Assembly: GCF_000956595.1 (NCBI RefSeq) | Contig: NZ_JYOO01000005.1 | Coordinates: 124,001-188,000 of the forward strand | Length of the DNA stretch: 64,000 nt | Direction: 5' to 3' | Source: Priestia aryabhattai B8W22 | GTDB taxonomy: Bacteria; Bacillota; Bacilli; Bacillales; Bacillaceae_H | In this document: positions 1-8,205 of the stretch, piece after piece | Layout: the number at the start of each line of letters is the position of its first letter | Numbering within the stretch: the first letter of the stretch is position 1 | Program-made: the position numbers and the translations under genes | The notes under the pieces: generated by a model | Seen by the model: only the letters and a program-made list of their open reading frames with translations | Told to the model about the DNA's origin: nothing | Database searches by the model: none

Positions 1-66
1 GGACTTTGATTCTAGTTTACCTTTGTTAATGCGGTGCATATGCAATGCTTCTTCACGTAAAGACAA
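1..66 (-). CDS. ytsJ: Malic enzyme, N-terminal end (partial)
   Basis: Only the first 22 codons are inside the window; the gene continues past base 1. The start is a TTG at 66-64, nine bases after a GGGAG ribosome site. The peptide begins (M)SLREEALHMHRINKGKLES, which I recognise as the N-terminus of Bacillus YtsJ-type NADP-dependent malic enzyme (malate to pyruvate plus CO2). In B. subtilis ytsJ lies next to dnaE, as here. Identification rests on this short match and on synteny. The only other in-frame candidate is ATG at 39-37, which would drop the conserved SLREEAL stretch. Confidence 0.75.
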   Translation of the reverse strand, partial: MSLREEALHMHRINKGKLESKS

Positions 67-200
67 TGAATTTCACTCCCAATAAACAAAATGATAACAA
101 ATACTGCGCCTGAACCATGTTCTTTCCCACACTCATATGATGTTATAAATCCAATTGCATTTCATTTCAAGAAAAACGCATCTAATTCGTATATTTTATA

Positions 201-227
201 AAAAAACGGTGGTCAGACCACTTTTTT
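201..227 (-). terminator. dnaE rho-independent terminator
   Basis: A GTGGTC/GACCAC stem with a one-base centre, flanked by A-runs and T-runs, lies 40 bases after the dnaE stop. The symmetric flanks would let it work from either side, but the gene on the left starts away from it, so it serves dnaE. Confidence 0.75.
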
Positions 228-267
228 AACTATTTTACCATATAACATCACATGAAATCTGTAAAGA

Positions 268-3200
268 CTATATCTTCTTGAACACAACGTGCTTCTCTCC
301 AAGCATTGCTTTTAAAGTTTTTATCAACTCATCGCTTCGTTCAACAGAATAGTGAACAGGAAGCTTGACCAATTGACGTTCTGCCTCATAATAAATTTTC
401 ACGGGAATTTCTCCTCTATGAGACTGAAAATGCTGATAAATAGTATGAAGCAGCTTTTCCGTACCTTGCTTTGTTTCTATACGTAAGTACAATTCTTCTG
501 ACGGTAATTTTCGGACCGCTTCGCTAGCAGCTTCAGCACGTTGACAAACAATTTGCTGCTGTCCATTTCTTTCATCTATCTTTCCTTGTATCAGTAAAAC
601 CTTCCCTTGTTCAAACAAAAGACGATTTTGCTCAAATACGCGGGGAAACGCAACAACTTCTCCTTCTCCACTTTCATCCGTAATGCGCAAAAAGGCCATT
701 TGCTCTCCTTTTTTCGTGCGAATGACGCGAATATCCAACACAAATACTAAAAGAGAGACCGCTTTTCCTGAAGCGTATTCTTTCATATCGTGAAGAGAAA
801 CAACAGAATAAAATGAATTTAGTGCTTCATACTGAGAAGCAGGGTGGCTTGATAAATAAAAACCTAGCATATCTTTTTCATACTGAAGCCGATCTTCTAT
901 TTTCAGTTCCTCTTTTTCCATATATTTAGGCTTTAACGAAAATTCAGCTCCAAATCCAAAGTCGTCATCAGGGAGCACCAAGCTTGCGTGTTCAAATGCT
1001 ACATCAATCGTTGCTAATAAAGTTGCTCGATTTTCTCCAAATTCATCAAAGCCTCCAGACAAAATCATAGCTTCAAGCGCTTTTTTATTCACGACTTTTG
1101 GTGAAACACGTGCACAAAAATCAAATAAGTCTTCAAATCTTTTTTTCTTTCTCTCTTCTGTTATTTCCTGCATAGCTGCCGCACCAATATGTTTAATCGC
1201 TGCAAGGCTATATCTTATTCTTTCACCTTCTACATTAAACGAATACATACTCTTGTTAATAGAAGGTGGGAGAACTTGTATTTTTTTTCTTTTGAGTTCA
1301 TTAATATATTGAGCAATTTTCCCTTCGTTTCCAATAACGCTCGTTAACAACGCTGAAAAGAACTGTAGAGGATAATGCGCTTTTAAATAAGCTAACTGAT
1401 AAGCCACCATACTGTAAGCAACGGCATGGCTCCGGTTGAAGCCATAATCAGCAAAGCGCACAATAAGGTCATAGACCCGATTAGCAACGGATAGGTCATA
1501 TCCTTTCTTCTCGCTTCCTTGAACAAAATGTGCTCGTTCACGATCAAGCACGGCTCGTTCTTTTTTACTAACTGCTCTTCTCAATAAATCTGCTTCTCCA
1601 AGGGAAAAACCAGCCATCTTTGAAGCAATCTGCATAATTTGCTCCTGATACACGATAACGCCATGCGTGGATTGTAAAATGTCTTGAAGCGTAGGATGGT
1701 CATATATGACGCTCTCCACTCCGTGCTTGCGCTTAATATAGGTTGGAATATTTTCCATCGGACCGGGTCTATACAGCGCGTTAACTGCTACAATATCTTC
1801 TAGCTCTGTAGGTTTTAATTGCTGAAGAACTCTTCTCATTCCATCTGACTCCAGCTGAAAAATCCCTGTCGTATCTCCTTTGCTCAGCAGTTCAAAAGTT
1901 TTCTCATCGTTAAATGGAATGTGAGACAGTGACAGCTTTTGATTCATGTCCCGCTCAATTTTCTTTAAAATGTGATCTAAAATGGTTAAGTTGCGCAAAC
2001 CTAAAAAGTCCATTTTCAAAAGCCCAACGTCTTGCAGAGCTTCCATTGGATATTGAGTCAGATATACATTATCATGTCCTTCTTGTACAGCTATAGATTG
2101 CGTCAGCGGCTTCTCACTGATCACAACGCCTGCTGCGTGTGTGGAAGTATGCCTTGGCAGTCCTTCTATCTTCATGGCAATGTTATACCATTGCTTTCGG
2201 GCTTCATTTTCAGATAAATAGTCTTGAAGAACTCTTGAATCACGAAGAGCACTTTTTAACGTTGTACCTGGTTTAGTTGGGATCGCTTTGGACATTTTGT
2301 TTAGCGCCTCTTGATCAAATCCCATCACTCTTCCTACATCGCGTACGGCTGCTTTAGCCGCTAATGTTCCAAATGTAATAATTTGAGCTACATGCAGCGC
2401 TCCATATTTTTGAGCCACATACTGAATGACTTGATCTCGTTTATTATCAGGAAAATCGATATCAATATCAGGCATCGAAATACGTTCAGGATTTAAAAAG
2501 CGCTCAAAGAGAAGCTGATGCTGAAGTGGATCAACATTTGTAATTCGTAAGGTGTATGAAACTAGTGAGCCCGCCGCTGAGCCACGGCCTGGACCTGTTA
2601 AAATACCATGTTCATGAGCATAATTCATAAAATCCCATACGATAAGGAAGTAATCGCTAAAGCGCATACTTTCAATAATGTTCAGCTCATAATCTAAGCG
2701 TTTCTGATATTGTTCCGTGATTACTTGAACTCTTTCTTGCAGTCCTTTTTCGCAAAGAGTGCGCAAGTAGGTTGATGATGTAACTGACGGAGGAACAGGG
2801 TATTTTGGAATGGACATTACGCCTAGAGAAATTTTAAGCTCGCATCGTCTTGCGATTTTTATACTTTCTTCTATTAAAAAATGCTGATCATGAAAGAGAA
2901 CTTCCATTTCATGAGGTGATTTGAAATAGTACTCGCTGCTTTCTTCTTGCACCTGTTCACCGCTATGTAACTTCTCTCCGTCTCGAATAGCCGCTAAGCA
3001 ATCATATGCGTCCCGATCTTCTTTTTTTAAATATTTCACTTGATTCGTTGCTACGAGCGGGACATTTTCTTCAGCAGCAAGCTCCGTTAACTGCTGATTT
3101 ATCAAAGTTTCATCCTGTCCGTGGCGCTGTATCGATATATACAAAGACTGAGAATATACTTTTTTAAAGAATTGAAGCACTCGCTTTGCATCTTGAAGCT

Positions 3201-3618
3201 TGTTTTCTGCTAGCAGAGTTTCTACTTCTCCCCTTACGCCAGGTGTAATAGCAATCAGCCCGCTGCTATAATGCTGGAGCCATTTTTTCTTTACACCGTG
3301 TTTTTCCTTTGTTTGAACTAAACTGCTTAGTTTTAATAGATTTTCATAGCCCTTATCATTTTCTGCTAGCAAAACTAAAGGATACGCTTGCTCGCTTTCT
3401 TCATGTTCCAAAATTGATAGTGTGAGCCCAATAATCGGCTTAATCCCCGCTTTCACGCAGGCTTTATAAAAAGGAATGACTCCGTACATTACATTTTCAT
3501 CGGTCAAAGCAATCGCTTCATAGTTCATTCTTTTAGCTGTTTCTACAAGTTCATGAATACGAACAGAACTGCTTAGTAAGCTATAAGAACTTTGAAGCTG
3601 TAAGTGAACAAAAGGCAC
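268..3618 (-). CDS. dnaE: DNA polymerase III alpha subunit DnaE
   Basis: Replicative polymerase of the DnaE class, which in Firmicutes extends RNA primers on the lagging strand beside PolC. The N-terminal PHP domain fills about residues 1-70 and later blocks. The palm contains GPGRGSAAGSL and the catalytic motif PDIDIDFPD, with acidic residues near 384, 386 and 388. A C-terminal OB-fold follows (GEQMAFLRITDESGEGEVV). Length, 1116 residues, equals B. subtilis DnaE (about 1115), and there is no inserted exonuclease as in PolC. I chose the GTG at 3618, giving MPFVHLQ, because AAAGGTGG sits eight bases upstream and homologs start there; another GTG exists four codons earlier. It is divergent from ytrH and probably monocistronic. 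Confidence 0.97.
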   Translation of the reverse strand: MPFVHLQLQSSYSLLSSSVRIHELVETAKRMNYEAIALTDENVMYGVIPFYKACVKAGIKPIIGLTLSILEHEESEQAYPLVLLAENDKGYENLLKLSSLVQTKEKHGVKKKWLQHYSSGLIAITPGVRGEVETLLAENKLQDAKRVLQFFKKVYSQSLYISIQRHGQDETLINQQLTELAAEENVPLVATNQVKYLKKEDRDAYDCLAAIRDGEKLHSGEQVQEESSEYYFKSPHEMEVLFHDQHFLIEESIKIARRCELKISLGVMSIPKYPVPPSVTSSTYLRTLCEKGLQERVQVITEQYQKRLDYELNIIESMRFSDYFLIVWDFMNYAHEHGILTGPGRGSAAGSLVSYTLRITNVDPLQHQLLFERFLNPERISMPDIDIDFPDNKRDQVIQYVAQKYGALHVAQIITFGTLAAKAAVRDVGRVMGFDQEALNKMSKAIPTKPGTTLKSALRDSRVLQDYLSENEARKQWYNIAMKIEGLPRHTSTHAAGVVISEKPLTQSIAVQEGHDNVYLTQYPMEALQDVGLLKMDFLGLRNLTILDHILKKIERDMNQKLSLSHIPFNDEKTFELLSKGDTTGIFQLESDGMRRVLQQLKPTELEDIVAVNALYRPGPMENIPTYIKRKHGVESVIYDHPTLQDILQSTHGVIVYQEQIMQIASKMAGFSLGEADLLRRAVSKKERAVLDRERAHFVQGSEKKGYDLSVANRVYDLIVRFADYGFNRSHAVAYSMVAYQLAYLKAHYPLQFFSALLTSVIGNEGKIAQYINELKRKKIQVLPPSINKSMYSFNVEGERIRYSLAAIKHIGAAAMQEITEERKKKRFEDLFDFCARVSPKVVNKKALEAMILSGGFDEFGENRATLLATIDVAFEHASLVLPDDDFGFGAEFSLKPKYMEKEELKIEDRLQYEKDMLGFYLSSHPASQYEALNSFYSVVSLHDMKEYASGKAVSLLVFVLDIRVIRTKKGEQMAFLRITDESGEGEVVAFPRVFEQNRLLFEQGKVLLIQGKIDERNGQQQIVCQRAEAASEAVRKLPSEELYLRIETKQGTEKLLHTIYQHFQSHRGEIPVKIYYEAERQLVKLPVHYSVERSDELIKTLKAMLGEKHVVFKKI

Positions 3619-3684
3619 AGGACTTCCCACCTTTCTTTAATTCTTTATTCTCATTATAAATTTTGTTGCGGACGTAGACAAATT

Positions 3685-3713
3685 ACATAACTCTGAACGT
3701 TTGTCCATATATA
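3685..3713 (+). promoter_or_regulatory. Putative SigE promoter of ytrHI
   Basis: ACATAA at 3685-3690 and CATATATA at 3706-3713, 15 bases apart, resemble the SigE pattern (ATA-type -35, CATACANT-like -10). The site is about 47 bases before ytrH. B. subtilis ytrHI is SigE-controlled, which supports the reading; the -10 match is imperfect. Confidence 0.45.
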
Positions 3714-3759
3714 TGTAGGAAGCATGAGTTATCAATAAAATAGCAAAGGAGGACGCATC

Positions 3760-4095
3760 ATGGCAAAAGAGCCTTTTATGTCTCTTTTTATTTGGAGCTA
3801 CTTTACTTCATTAGGCATTATTTTAGGTGGTTCATTAATCGGAGCATTTGCGGGATTTTTAATTGGAAAATCTCCCCTGTACGTCATGCATACCCTCAGC
3901 AATAGTCTAAAAATCTGGGCCATTGTCGGAGCCATCGGAGGAACATTTGATACGTTTTACAGCTTTGAGCGAGGACTCTTTGAAGGAGCGACAAAAGATG
4001 TATTCAAACAAATTCTTTTAATTCTATCCGCTATGGGAGGAGCTCAGACCGGGGCTCTGATCATCAAGTGGTTAACGCAGGAGCACTTTGTATGA
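3760..4095 (+). CDS. ytrH: Sporulation membrane protein YtrH
   Basis: A 111-residue, highly hydrophobic protein with about three membrane segments (residues 8-32, 42-66 and 84-105) rich in Gly and Ala. It matches YtrH, a small mother-cell membrane protein needed for efficient sporulation in B. subtilis. Its biochemical role is not known. The ATG follows a strong AAAGGAGG eight bases upstream. It overlaps ytrI by four bases (ATGA), so the two are translationally coupled and probably act together. A candidate SigE promoter lies upstream. Confidence 0.88.
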   Translation: MAKEPFMSLFIWSYFTSLGIILGGSLIGAFAGFLIGKSPLYVMHTLSNSLKIWAIVGAIGGTFDTFYSFERGLFEGATKDVFKQILLILSAMGGAQTGALIIKWLTQEHFV

Positions 4096-4610
4096 GGGTA
4101 CCCAGTGAGCGAATGTTCAAGCGCTCCGACTGGCAGCGTTTTTTTGCCGGTATTGTCATTGGAGCAATTGTCAGCTGGGGAGTGTTTTTAACGATTTACG
4201 GCGTTTCAAGAGATAGAGAGCTAGAGGAGATTCGAATTGCTAATGATAAGCTAAAAAAAGCAAATTTGCAAATTAGCGCATGGCAAGAAGATGTAAAAGC
4301 ATTAAACAAGGAAATGAAGCAGCATTTAATTATTCAAAATGTAAAAGTAAAATTAGTAAACGGTCATCGTTATAAAGTCAATTCTGTCGTTGAATACAAT
4401 ATTCAAAAAAGCGTTGATGAAGAAGCGCAGCACTTAATTGCCCAAGATATTGAAAGTGCGTATCGAAGCAGGGATATCTTAAAAAAAGCAATTGAAAATA
4501 AAAAGTACGAATTTGATAAAACGATTTATGAAGTTGAAGTTCATCAAATTTATTTTTATACAACGCTTTCAATTGAAATTCGAATTAAAAAGATGGAAAA
4601 GGTATTATAA
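4092..4610 (+). CDS. ytrI: Sporulation membrane protein YtrI
   Basis: A 172-residue protein beginning MRVPSERMFKRSDW, with one membrane helix (about residues 14-35, IGAIVSWGVFLTIYGV). A charged helical stretch rich in Lys and Glu follows, then a compact C-terminal domain expected outside the membrane. It matches B. subtilis YtrI, the partner of YtrH in sporulation. I placed the start at the ATG that overlaps the ytrH stop (ATGA), with CAGGAG eight bases upstream. An earlier in-frame ATG at 4068 lies inside ytrH and lacks a ribosome site. A terminator follows directly after the stop. Confidence 0.87.
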   Translation: MRVPSERMFKRSDWQRFFAGIVIGAIVSWGVFLTIYGVSRDRELEEIRIANDKLKKANLQISAWQEDVKALNKEMKQHLIIQNVKVKLVNGHRYKVNSVVEYNIQKSVDEEAQHLIAQDIESAYRSRDILKKAIENKKYEFDKTIYEVEVHQIYFYTTLSIEIRIKKMEKVL

Positions 4611-4643
4611 AAAGCCGCTGATGTAAAATCAACGGCTTATTTT
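4611..4643. terminator. Bidirectional terminator, ytrI/nrnA
   Basis: An AAGCCGCTGAT ... ATCAACGGCTT stem with one mismatch, with A-runs on one side and T-rich sequence on the other, lies between two convergent genes. Confidence 0.7.
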
Positions 4644-4648
4644 ACAGA

Positions 4649-5587
4649 TTACTCCTGACTGCAGAGCTCTTCTAAGTCACGCAGCAAAGGCTCTACTTCT
4701 TCCCATGAGTAAATGGAAGCGCCGGACGCAAGAGGATGGCCTCCTCCGTTGTATTTTCTGGCAATTGTATTAATCACAAGCTCTTTTGAACGCAGGCGGA
4801 CACGAATCTGATTTTCTTCCTCCACAAAAAACACCCACGTTTTTACTCCATCAATTTGTCCTAACGAACCGACTAGCTGAGAGGCATCAGCAGGTGTCAC
4901 ATCATATTTTCGAAGAATTTCATTCGGAATTTTCATGTGGGCAACTCCCGCCTGAGACATCGTGAAGTTTTGCAGCACATATCCATGTAAATGAGCGACA
5001 TTTTCTTTTGTTTTGTATAACTGATCATATACATCTTTAAAATTGAAACCATATTGAATCAATTCACTTGCATAGCAAAACGTTTTTGGCTTTGTATTTG
5101 GAAATAAAAATCGGCCTGTATCACCGACGATACCAGTGAAAATTAACTTTGCTCCTTCATCATTAAGAGCTAATCCCTTTTCTTTTCCTTCCAAGTAAAA
5201 CTCATAAATCATTTCACTTGTTGAAGAAGCAGACGTCTCAACCCAAAGTAAATCCCCGTAAGGAGTTTGATTCGGATGGTGATCAATTTTAATGATCATT
5301 TTTCCATTTACGTAGCGCTGATCTGATACTCGCGCTTCATTAGCCGTATCACAAACGATAACAAGCGCATCTTCATAGGTGTCATTGGCGATATCATCCA
5401 TACGGTATAAAAATTTTAACGACTCCGCTTCTTCTCCCGTTACGTATACCTTCTTCTCTGGAAAAGATGTTTTTAACAATTCTGCTAATCCGCACTGAGA
5501 TCCGTATGCATCTGGATCTGGACGAATGTGCCGATGAATAATGATGGTGTCAAACTGCTTAATAGCTTCTAATATTTGTGCTTTCAT
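4649..5587 (-). CDS. nrnA: Oligoribonuclease / pAp phosphatase NrnA
   Basis: A DHH-family phosphoesterase (312 residues) that degrades nanoRNAs of two to five nucleotides and converts 3'-phosphoadenosine 5'-phosphate to AMP. Metal-ligand motifs are visible: HRHIRPDPDAYGSQ at 18-31, Asp80 in VIVCD, DHH at 102-104, and the DHHA1 substrate motif GGGHPLASGA starting at 281. The length matches B. subtilis NrnA (YtqI, 313). The ATG follows AGGAGAGAG. It is convergent with ytrI and divergent from ytpI, as in B. subtilis. Confidence 0.95.
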   Translation of the reverse strand: MKAQILEAIKQFDTIIIHRHIRPDPDAYGSQCGLAELLKTSFPEKKVYVTGEEAESLKFLYRMDDIANDTYEDALVIVCDTANEARVSDQRYVNGKMIIKIDHHPNQTPYGDLLWVETSASSTSEMIYEFYLEGKEKGLALNDEGAKLIFTGIVGDTGRFLFPNTKPKTFCYASELIQYGFNFKDVYDQLYKTKENVAHLHGYVLQNFTMSQAGVAHMKIPNEILRKYDVTPADASQLVGSLGQIDGVKTWVFFVEEENQIRVRLRSKELVINTIARKYNGGGHPLASGASIYSWEEVEPLLRDLEELCSQE

Positions 5588-5838
5588 TTTCTCTCTCCTG
5601 TCAATACTGTTCTTGTTTTATGTACGTACCACATGGACTTACATTTCCACAGCGCTGTATTCATATTATTTATTAAATCATATCTCTTCTCTTTTTTAAA
5701 AGAAGAATCAATCAATAGTAGAATTTTCTGTCATCGACCTGTAAAATAATAGATACTACTGTAAACACTTTCAACACTACGCATTACTAGCATCTAGAAA
5801 CATTACGGATAGAAATACACCGGACTGGAGGGGCGTCT

Positions 5839-6135
5839 GTGCCATTTTTTATGATTTTAATCGTTGTGTCCTTTGTTTTCTACATGTATTTAAAGGTAAA
5901 ATACGTACGTTCGAAACGCCCAATGGAACGAAAGTGGATTTCCGCTAAGTCGAGTATTTGTCTTGGCTCTTTTGTATTATTTTTTGGGATCAATCAATGG
6001 TTTATTTACGAAACAAACCTTTCGCTTATTATCGGCATATTATTTGTATTATTCGGTTCAGGCAGCATAATAGCAGGTGTCAAAGCTTATAAGCACTATC
6101 AGCCTTATGCAATAAAAGAAGCAGATCAAATGTAA
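5839..6135 (+). CDS. ytpI: YtpI-like small membrane protein
   Basis: A 98-residue protein with about three membrane segments (residues 1-18, 34-54, 58-80) and a short polar tail ending KEADQM. Position between nrnA and ytoI, size and topology match B. subtilis YtpI, whose function is unknown. The start is GTG at 5839, six bases after CTGGAGGGG. It ends in a bidirectional terminator shared with ytoI. The name rests on synteny and general resemblance. Confidence 0.75.
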   Translation: MPFFMILIVVSFVFYMYLKVKYVRSKRPMERKWISAKSSICLGSFVLFFGINQWFIYETNLSLIIGILFVLFGSGSIIAGVKAYKHYQPYAIKEADQM

Positions 6136-6163
6136 AAGAAGCTGCAAAGCAGCTTCTTTTTTA
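6134..6163. terminator. Bidirectional terminator, ytpI/ytoI
   Basis: A perfect AAGAAGCTGC/GCAGCTTCTT stem with an AAA loop and T-runs both ways. It begins at the ytpI stop and ends just inside the ytoI stop. Confidence 0.85.
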
Positions 6164-7477
6164 TACTCTGTCTAATAACTGAGCCATCATCATTGCTTTT
6201 CCTACTACAACTCCGGCGTTGTAGACTTCTACATCTAATTTAGCAAACTTCCGACCAAGTTCTAGCAGCTTAGGGCGAATTTCAATCACACTTTCAATTT
6301 GAACCGGTTTAATAAAATAAACGGTAATGTTTTCAATAACCAAATCACCTTTTTTATATAAGCGAAGAACACGATTGGCAGCTTCCGTCACAATAGTAGT
6401 AAAAACTCCGTATGAAATAGTTCCCATATAATTCGTCATTTGTGGCGTTACTTCACAGCGATAGACCGGTGCTTCTTTGGTCTCTTGTACGTCCATAAAC
6501 TGATTCGTTACAATGTCATCAATGGTTTCTCCTACCTGTGGTTGGCGCTGAATCATTTGCAGCGCTTTTAAGACATCTTGACGGCTGATAATGCCTTCTA
6601 GTCGGTGGTAATCGTCCACTACAGGCAGCACTTCAATCCCTTCCCATACCATCATATGAGCAGAAGAAGCGACCGAAGTTTTCCCGTGAACGGTCATCGG
6701 ATTTTTTGTCATAACTTTTTCAATCGCAGTGGAAAGATCATATCCAATAACATCTTTTGAGGTGACCATACCATGAACTTTCATATGCTGATCTACTACA
6801 GGAAAACGACTGTGGTGAGTTTGATCGTTGCATTCGTGCCATTTTTCAATTGTATCGGTTAACTGCAAGCTAACCGCTTCAGAGACGGGTGTTAAAATAT
6901 CCTCGACAAGCACAATTTCTTTTTTTATCAGCTGATCATAAATAGCCCGATTAATCATCGTTGCAACTGTAAACGTATCATAGCTCGTTGAAATAATAGG
7001 AAGCTTAAGATCATCTGCAAGCTTCTTAACCCATTCTTCCGTATCAAAGCCGCCCGTAATTAACACGGCTGCTCCTGCTTCAAGAGCTAATTCATGAGCG
7101 TTTACTCGATTCCCTACGATAAGAAGGTTTCCAGCCTCCGTATATCTCATCATAGCATCAAGCTTCATCGCTCCAATAACAAACTTATTTAACGTTTTAT
7201 GCAAGCCTTCACGTCCGCCCAGCACTTGTCCATCTACGATGTTTACTACTTCAGCAAACGTGAGCTTTTCAATGTTTTCTTTCTTCTTTCGTTCAATTCG
7301 AATAGTCCCTACTCGTTCAATCGTTGAAACATATCCTTTATTTTCCGCGTCTTTTATTGCTCGGTACGCCGTGCCTTCACTGACAGTCAGTTCTTTGGCA
7401 ATTTGGCGCACTGAAATTTTTTCACCAATTGGAAGCGAATCAATATACTGTAAAATTTGCTCATGTTTTGTCGCCAC
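6161..7477 (-). CDS. ytoI: HTH-DRTGG-CBS-hotdog protein YtoI
   Basis: A four-part protein (438 residues) of unknown function. An N-terminal winged-helix region (about 1-60; VRQIAKELTVSEGTAYRAI) suggests DNA binding. A DRTGG domain follows (about 75-185), then a pair of CBS modules (about 195-310; IEKVMTKNPMTVHGK, LEGIISRQDVLKAL) likely to bind an adenine nucleotide. A hotdog-fold thioesterase-like domain closes it (about 330-430). The architecture and locus match B. subtilis YtoI. GTG start at 7477 follows GAAGGGTGA. A small membrane-protein gene lies 81 bases upstream on the same strand and may be cotranscribed. Confidence 0.9.
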   Translation of the reverse strand: MATKHEQILQYIDSLPIGEKISVRQIAKELTVSEGTAYRAIKDAENKGYVSTIERVGTIRIERKKKENIEKLTFAEVVNIVDGQVLGGREGLHKTLNKFVIGAMKLDAMMRYTEAGNLLIVGNRVNAHELALEAGAAVLITGGFDTEEWVKKLADDLKLPIISTSYDTFTVATMINRAIYDQLIKKEIVLVEDILTPVSEAVSLQLTDTIEKWHECNDQTHHSRFPVVDQHMKVHGMVTSKDVIGYDLSTAIEKVMTKNPMTVHGKTSVASSAHMMVWEGIEVLPVVDDYHRLEGIISRQDVLKALQMIQRQPQVGETIDDIVTNQFMDVQETKEAPVYRCEVTPQMTNYMGTISYGVFTTIVTEAANRVLRLYKKGDLVIENITVYFIKPVQIESVIEIRPKLLELGRKFAKLDVEVYNAGVVVGKAMMMAQLLDRV

Positions 7478-7558
7478 GTGTACTTCACCCTTCTAAAACG
7501 TTTTTACGTTTCATATGTCTTTTCTTTTATTATACGGGGGAAGTGAAATGGATTCAAT

Positions 7559-7795
7559 CTAACCTCTTTGACGCAAAGGCTTTCTCGTACTATTTTTTTG
7601 AATACCTGCCTTTTTACGGCGCGGTGCATAAAGTAGTGACGACAAATTTCCTCCGGCTGCAAAAAGGGCAAAGATAAGCCAGCTTATACTAAAAATCCCT
7701 TGTAAACTCGAAGTTGTTAACACTAAGTGCGGCATTGCATAGTAAAGCATCACTCCGCATAGTAAAAGCGATAAAATAACTCGATTTTTTTCCAT
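7559..7795 (-). CDS. Small two-helix membrane protein, unknown
   Basis: A 78-residue protein that I do not recognise. It has two hydrophobic segments (about residues 6-26 and 33-56) and a very basic tail (RRKKAGIQKNSTRKPLRQRG), so it probably sits in the membrane with a cytoplasmic positive end. A strong ribosome site (AAGGAGGGAG) precedes the ATG, which supports translation. It lies just upstream of ytoI on the same strand with no terminator between them. No function is proposed. Confidence 0.7.
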   Translation of the reverse strand: MEKNRVILSLLLCGVMLYYAMPHLVLTTSSLQGIFSISWLIFALFAAGGNLSSLLYAPRRKKAGIQKNSTRKPLRQRG

Positions 7796-7948
7796 AGCTC
7801 TCCCTCCTTATTATTACTATCGTATGCAGGGAAGTAAAAAAAGCAGAACGTTTCTTTGCAAATAAAAAGAGATTAAGACATAACTGCATCGTTTCAATCT
7901 AAAGACGAATAAATGTGAGATATGAACTGAACCGCTTGTGACGCCGCA

Positions 7949-8074
7949 GTTGATTTCCGTGCAAGACTTCGCTTTCCGCGGGCGGCCGGTGAGCCTCCTC
8001 GCCGCTTGCACTCCTGCGGGGTCTCACTTATTCCGCTTTTCCCGAAGGAGTCTTCGTCTTGCCCTCCAGTCAAC
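7949..8074. repeat. Nested GC-rich palindromic repeat
   Basis: A 126-base block running from GTTGATTTCCGTGCAAGAC to GTCTTGCCCTCCAGTCAAC, so the ends are inverted (GTTGA/TCAAC, CAAGAC/GTCTTG). The interior is far more GC-rich than the surroundings and contains CTTTCCGCGGGCGGCC and CTCCTGCGGGGTCTCAC. I recognise this as one of the long hairpin-forming intergenic repeats scattered through Bacillaceae genomes. That is from memory and not from a search. Confidence 0.7.
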
Positions 8075-8117
8075 AGCTAGAAGTCGCTACATATATGAAA
8101 CCTGCGTTCACCATAAC

Positions 8118-8164
8118 AAAAAAAAGAACGAGCGATCGATATTATCGATTACTCGTTCTTTTTT
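8118..8164. terminator. Terminator hairpin in repeat copy 1
   Basis: An AAGAACGAG ... CTCGTTCTT stem extended by ATCGAT/ATCGAT, with A- and T-runs on both sides. It lies downstream of ytkL on the minus strand and probably ends its transcript. Confidence 0.75.
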
Positions 8165-8205
8165 AACTTTAACTGAAATCGTTTTGTTCCAGCCTCTATT
8201 TATGA

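Larger units (their letters stand above)
7864..8200. repeat. Composite dispersed repeat, copy 1 (with nested insert)
   Basis: This copy begins AAAAAGAGATTAAGACATAA and ends with the inverted partner TTTTGTTCCAGCCTCTATTT. Its inner right half (ATGAAACCTGCGTTCACC, then an A-run, then a hairpin) is nearly identical to the copy at 19366-19532 and similar to the one at 42244-42337. A GC-rich element at 7949-8074 is inserted in its middle. The whole element fills the stretch between the ytoI-side membrane gene and ytkL and starts six bases after the ytkL stop (minus strand). No protein with a ribosome site is seen inside. Confidence 0.8.
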
